Source: Neptuniibacter sp. 1_MG-2023 (GTDB lineage: Bacteria; Pseudomonadota; Gammaproteobacteria; Pseudomonadales; Balneatricaceae). Taken from it: 55,352 nucleotides of DNA. Below, piece by piece: positions 51,968 to 55,352 of this stretch; the first letter of the stretch is position 1; every line of letters starts with the position of its first letter. A program made the translations under genes and the position numbers. Below the pieces are notes generated by a model that saw only the letters and a program-made list of their open reading frames with translations, ran no database searches and was not told the DNA's origin. The DNA lies in NCBI RefSeq assembly GCF_030547185.1, contig NZ_JAUOQR010000016.1, positions 1-55,352 of the forward strand. The letters are read 5' to 3'.

Positions 51968-53860
51968 ATGTCCTATCAGGCAGAATATTCAAAATCTATA
52001 AATACACCCGAAGCGTTCTGGGGTGAAAAAGCTCAGGATCTAGCATGGTATAAGCAACCAGAGAAAATTCTTTCCAAAGATGAGAATGGAATAGATCGCT
52101 GGTTTGCCGATGGTGAGCTTAACACCGCATATCTTGCTCTTGATTACCATGTGGAGAATGGTCGTGCCGATAATACGGCGATCATTTATGATTCACCGGT
52201 GTCTGGACAGAAGCGTAAAATTTCATTTTTAGAGTTGCGTGATGAAGTCGCTAAGTTTGCTGGCGTACTTAAAGCTCAGGGTGTAGAGAAGGGCGATCGT
52301 GTTGTTATTTATATGCCAATGGTGCCTGAAGCCTTAGTTGCGATGCTTGCCGTTGCTCGTTTAGGGGCTATCCACTCTGTCGTCTTTGGTGGCTTTGCGC
52401 CCCATGAGTTAGCAGTGCGAATTGATGATGCTGAGCCGAAAGTGATTGTTTCTGCTTCATGTGGCATTGAGATTTCAAAAGTTATTGAATATAAGCCCAT
52501 GCTGGATGAGGCGATTGAAAAGTCTGCCTACAAGCCTTCTGCCTGTGTGATATTACAGCGCCCAGAAGCTAAAGCTACAATGATTGAAGGTCGAGATATC
52601 GATTGGAAAGAAGCAGTAGCAAATGCAGAGCCAGCGGATTGTGTGCCAGTTAAAGGTACCGACCCACTTTATATTTTGTATACATCAGGTACTACAGGTA
52701 AGCCTAAAGGTGTTGTACGTGATAATGGTGGCCATGCGGTTGCCATGAAATATTCTATGAAATCAATTTATAACGTTGAAGCGGGTGATGTTTTCTGGGC
52801 TGCTTCCGATGTAGGTTGGGTTGTAGGTCACTCTTATATTGTTTACGGCCCTCTCTTGGCCGGTTGTACGACAATTGTTTATGAAGGTAAGCCTGTGCGG
52901 ACACCTGATGCAGGTGCGTTTTGGCGTGTTTGTGAAGAGTATAAAGTTAAAGTGCTCTTTTCTGCGCCAACAGCTTTCCGCGCGATTAAGAAGGAAGACC
53001 CTGAAGGTAAGCTAATCGCAAATTACGATCTATCTAATCTCCACACAGTCTTTATGGCTGGCGAGCGTTTAGATCCACCAACTTATCATTGGACTATGGA
53101 AGTAACAGGCAAGCCTGTTATTGATCACTGGTGGCAGACCGAAACCGGTTGGGCGATCTGTGGCAATATGACCGGTATTGAAACGCTTCCACCAAAAGCA
53201 GGATCTGCGACTGTTCCTATCTCAGGTTTCAATGTTCAGATTCTTGATCCTGATGGGAATGAGCTTCCAGCGGGTGAGCAGGGTGCTATAGCTTTGAAAT
53301 TACCGCTACCTCCTAGCTGTTTGCCAACGGTGTGGGGTGATTATGAGCGTTTCCGTACTGGCTATTTAACTGACTACCCTGGTTACTACTGCTCTGGCGA
53401 TGGCGGTTATAAAGATGAAGATGGCTATGTTTTCATTATGGGGCGTACCGATGATGTTATTAACGTCGCTGGTCATCGTTTATCTACAGGTGAAATGGAA
53501 GAGATTGTTGCCGATCATCCTGCTGTAGCTGAGTGTGCGGTTATTGGTATCAATGATCCATTAAAAGGACAACAGCCCATAGGATTTGTTTTGCTGAAAA
53601 ATGGCGTTGATATTGACGGTCAGCAACTAGAATCAGAGCTTGTTGCATTAGTGCGTAAAGAGATCGGTGCGGTTGCTTGTTTTAAGCGCGCGGTGATTGT
53701 TGATCGCTTACCAAAAACTCGCTCAGGAAAAATCTTACGTAAATTGATGCGACAGATAGCAGATGGTCAAGATTACACGGTCCCTTCTACTATCGATGAT
53801 CCTGTTAGTTTATCGGTCATTGAAGAAGTTATGTCTGAAAATGGCTTGATAACTTCGTAA
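51968..53860 (+). CDS. prpE: Propionyl-CoA synthetase-like acyl-CoA synthetase
   Basis: 630 residues of the AMP-forming acetyl/propionyl-CoA synthetase family. The resemblance to PrpE is stronger than to Acs: start SYQAEYSKSINTPEAFW, YTSGTTGKPKGVVRDNGGHAVA, ASDVGWVVGHSYIVYGPLLAG, and LPKTRSGKILRKLMRQI with the acetylatable Lys. It activates propionate (perhaps acetate) to acyl-CoA. It stands alone with its own upstream region. It could serve with propionyl-CoA generated by the methylphenol branch, but this is inference. Confidence 0.87.
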   Translation: MSYQAEYSKSINTPEAFWGEKAQDLAWYKQPEKILSKDENGIDRWFADGELNTAYLALDYHVENGRADNTAIIYDSPVSGQKRKISFLELRDEVAKFAGVLKAQGVEKGDRVVIYMPMVPEALVAMLAVARLGAIHSVVFGGFAPHELAVRIDDAEPKVIVSASCGIEISKVIEYKPMLDEAIEKSAYKPSACVILQRPEAKATMIEGRDIDWKEAVANAEPADCVPVKGTDPLYILYTSGTTGKPKGVVRDNGGHAVAMKYSMKSIYNVEAGDVFWAASDVGWVVGHSYIVYGPLLAGCTTIVYEGKPVRTPDAGAFWRVCEEYKVKVLFSAPTAFRAIKKEDPEGKLIANYDLSNLHTVFMAGERLDPPTYHWTMEVTGKPVIDHWWQTETGWAICGNMTGIETLPPKAGSATVPISGFNVQILDPDGNELPAGEQGAIALKLPLPPSCLPTVWGDYERFRTGYLTDYPGYYCSGDGGYKDEDGYVFIMGRTDDVINVAGHRLSTGEMEEIVADHPAVAECAVIGINDPLKGQQPIGFVLLKNGVDIDGQQLESELVALVRKEIGAVACFKRAVIVDRLPKTRSGKILRKLMRQIADGQDYTVPSTIDDPVSLSVIEEVMSENGLITS

Positions 53861-53883
53861 AGGTTTAACAGTGTATTGCCCTT

Positions 53884-53916
53884 AGCTCTGTGCAGGCGAT
53901 CTTCGGATCGCCTTTT
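53884..53916 (+). terminator. Possible terminator after prpE
   Basis: GGCGATC and GATCGCC (around 53895-53910: GCGATCTTCGGATCGCC) form a stem with a TTCG-type loop, followed by TTTTTTA. It lies in the 56-bp gap before the convergent SDR gene. Confidence 0.8.
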
Positions 53917-54762
53917 TTATTTGTTCTCACTATTAGATATTTTATTGAGTACCCAGTCTAAACCTCTTGTAGAAAGAACTCTTCGTAGTATCGCGAATAA
54001 CTTAGTAGGAAAAGTAACGTAATAGCGGGGTTTTGGTCGATTACTCTCTAAGGCGTGTTTTAAAGCAAGGTAAACGGCATCAGGGCCTAAGGTAAAAGCA
54101 TCTTTTTTCTGTACAGACTTTTCTTTGGCTAATCGTCTTTGTACTGCCGTATATATATCTTTATGCGCGCTTGTTTCTACATCTATATTATTAGTGAAAG
54201 CAATATGGGCATTTTTCCTAAAGCTGCTCTCTATAGGGCCAGGTTCAATGAGGCTGACTTTTATATTGGTATCAGAAAGCTCCTGCCTTAAGGTATCGGT
54301 TAATCCCTCTAGTGCAAATTTCGAGGCGTTATACGCACCGCGATACTTCATGGTAATAAGGCCTAGAACCGAACTGTTTTGAATGATTCGCCCATGTCCT
54401 TGCTTTCTCATCTGTTTAACTACTTTGCAGGTAAGTTCATGTGTGCCGAATAGGTTAGTTTCGAACTGTTGGCGTAATGTATTCCGTGACAAGTCTTCTA
54501 CTGCACCTGGCTGACCATAGGCGCCATTATTGAAGAGGGCGTCGAGTTGGTTGGTTTGCTGAAGCACCCAATCTAAGGCGTAGCTAATAGATTCGCTATC
54601 TTGGAGGTCTAGTTTTATGCTTTTAAAACCTTCTCTTAATAGGCGATCCACATCAGCCTGCTGGCGAGCAGTGGCAAAGACTTGATAGCCATCAGCTTGC
54701 AGCGCTTTTGCGCAATAATAACCTATACCTGATGAACAGCCAGTAATAAGAATAGTGGGCAT
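53917..54762 (-). CDS. Short-chain dehydrogenase (SDR)
   Basis: 281 residues. TGCSSGIGYYCAKAL is the NAD(P) motif, NNGAYG the N-terminal Asn motif, SSVLG and YNASKFALEGL supply the Ser, Tyr and Lys. A proximal basic set (ATARQ after the second strand) suggests NADP preference. It is of the classical type with a C-terminus rich in basic and aromatic residues (RPKPRYYVTFPTKLFAILRR) typical of oxidoreductases near membranes. Substrate unknown. Confidence 0.9.
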   Translation of the reverse strand: MPTILITGCSSGIGYYCAKALQADGYQVFATARQQADVDRLLREGFKSIKLDLQDSESISYALDWVLQQTNQLDALFNNGAYGQPGAVEDLSRNTLRQQFETNLFGTHELTCKVVKQMRKQGHGRIIQNSSVLGLITMKYRGAYNASKFALEGLTDTLRQELSDTNIKVSLIEPGPIESSFRKNAHIAFTNNIDVETSAHKDIYTAVQRRLAKEKSVQKKDAFTLGPDAVYLALKHALESNRPKPRYYVTFPTKLFAILRRVLSTRGLDWVLNKISNSENK

Positions 54763-55008
54763 TATTAATAGACCTTGTTGTTGAATTTAACGGGGCGGTC
54801 AATGCCGCTGATTGTTGTTGCAGACTGTAGCATATTGATATAATTCATGTTCAGAGCTATAGTGAATTAATGGAACGGATGACAGGACTCTCATTCAAAC
54901 GAAATGAGGTGGTTTTTAATTCCAAAGTACCATATATGATATGGGTCAGCCTTCTTATTATGTTTATGGTATACACCTTTTAAATAACAAAAACAGAGGA
55001 TAAGCATT
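54763..55008 (+). promoter_or_regulatory. Upstream region of pqqA
   Basis: 246 bp without a gene. CCATAT and ATATGG form an inverted repeat with ATG between (54930-54944), 65 bp before pqqA. AGAGGA at about 54995-55000 is the likely ribosome site. No sigma-54 element was found. Confidence 0.4.
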
Positions 55009-55080
55009 ATGTGGACTAAGCCAGCTTACACAGACCTTCGTATCGGTTTTGAAGTAACTATGTACTTCGCAAATCGTTAA
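55009..55080 (+). CDS. pqqA: PQQ precursor peptide PqqA
   Basis: 23 residues, [20 protein letters not shown] and three more. Glu15 and Tyr19, the residues cross-linked by PqqE to make pyrroloquinoline quinone, sit in the conserved ExxxY arrangement. The gene is preceded by AGAGGA and followed by a hairpin then pqqB, the normal pqq order. The peptide is post-translationally processed; PQQ would serve periplasmic alcohol or sugar dehydrogenases. Confidence 0.95.
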
Positions 55081-55105
55081 TAGAAAATTCTATTTTTGAT
55101 TCTAT

Positions 55106-55133
55106 AATTACCCCGGCCTTTGTCGGGGTAATT
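55106..55133 (+). other. Hairpin between pqqA and pqqB
   Basis: AATTACCCCG and CGGGGTAATT form a perfect 10-bp stem with an 8-base loop; the following sequence (TATCTTGG) is not a T run. It may let pqqA be expressed above pqqB, as proposed for such hairpins in other pqq operons. Confidence 0.65.
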
Positions 55134-55248
55134 TATCTTGGAAGGACCCTAATCGCGTTCGCGATCTCTTAAATGCTATCCGCCCACTTTCCTGTTACGC
55201 TGCATCTTATTAAAAACAGGAATCTGGCAGTCATAAAGAAGAAAAATA

Positions 55249-55352
55249 ATGAAAGTACAAGTATTAGGCTCAGCCGCTGGCGGCGGTTTTCCTCAGTGGA
55301 ACTGTAACTGTCGTAACTGTGCAGGCGTGCGTGCCGGCACTATCAATGCAAA
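55249..55352 (+). CDS. pqqB: PQQ biosynthesis protein PqqB (start only)
   Basis: The first 34 codons read [20 protein letters not shown], then [14 protein letters not shown], as in PqqB. The gene runs off the window. It is a metallo-beta-lactamase-fold hydroxylase of the PQQ pathway. Start chosen by its clear match; AAAGAAGAAA lies upstream. Confidence 0.95.
   Translation, partial: MKVQVLGSAAGGGFPQWNCNCRNCAGVRAGTINA

Overview
The window looks like chromosome of a marine gammaproteobacterium, most likely from the Oceanospirillaceae (Neptunomonas, Neptuniibacter, Marinomonas-like). This rests on moderate AT-richness, protein resemblance to that group, and a conserved gammaproteobacterial core block (lolC/F-lolD, DUF2062, comEC, exbB, exbD, lpxK, Trm112, kdsB, LMW-PTP, murB). 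No database search was possible; all names come from reading the proteins.

Layout. (1) 1-427: a 151-bp tandem repeat of degenerate tRNA-fMet-like units, each followed by a terminator. (2) 431-3537, minus: an LLM flavin oxidoreductase, a GlcG/HbpS-like protein and a XylR/DmpR-type sigma-54 activator. A LysR gene diverges from them. (3) 4553-12772, minus: a complete catechol meta-cleavage operon (ferredoxin, catechol 2,3-dioxygenase, both branches from 2-hydroxymuconic semialdehyde, then hydratase, aldolase and acetaldehyde dehydrogenase). An ABM-domain membrane protein of unknown role is embedded in it. (4) 13025-16480, minus: two more DmpR/MopR-type activators in tandem. (5) 16730-21672, plus: a six-subunit phenol hydroxylase operon dmpKLMNOP. 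(6) 21720-28510, plus: YCF48-like lipoprotein, RND/MMPL transporter, DUF1302 and DUF1329, a predicted trans-envelope module. (7) 28551-30702: a methyl-accepting chemotaxis protein. (8) 30890-33722: a partial DUF2878/chalcone-isomerase-like/DUF3833/SDR/NTF2 cluster. (9) 33788-41957: envelope and miscellaneous genes, including an amidase, a PstS-OmpA fusion, a YcbK/YcbB-like pair, a Tus-like replication terminator protein and a PilZ protein. (10) 42172-51628: the conserved core block. (11) 51968-55352: prpE-like acyl-CoA synthetase, an SDR, then pqqA and the start of pqqB.

The most coherent system is a sigma-54 regulon. Three promoters match TGGCAC-N5-TTGC exactly: in front of the meta operon (12758-12772, minus), phenol hydroxylase (16925-16939, plus) and the YCF48/RND/DUF1302/DUF1329 operon (21864-21878, plus). 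Each has, about 100-190 bp upstream, a pair of TTGATnAnTTGATnAA-like elements 30-31 bp apart. The first two also have perfect-consensus IHF sites in between; the third has one with a mismatch. The sequence therefore predicts that envelope transport, ring hydroxylation and ring cleavage are co-induced by phenolic compounds through the tandem DmpR-like activators. The third activator (1855-3537) has lost the effector-binding tryptophan and probably senses something else.

Flow: phenol is hydroxylated to catechol by DmpKLMNOP, cleaved by DmpB (reactivated by the ferredoxin) to 2-hydroxymuconic semialdehyde, and processed by DmpC/I/H or DmpD to 2-oxopent-4-enoate. DmpE/G/F then yield pyruvate and acetyl-CoA (propionyl-CoA from 4-methyl compounds).
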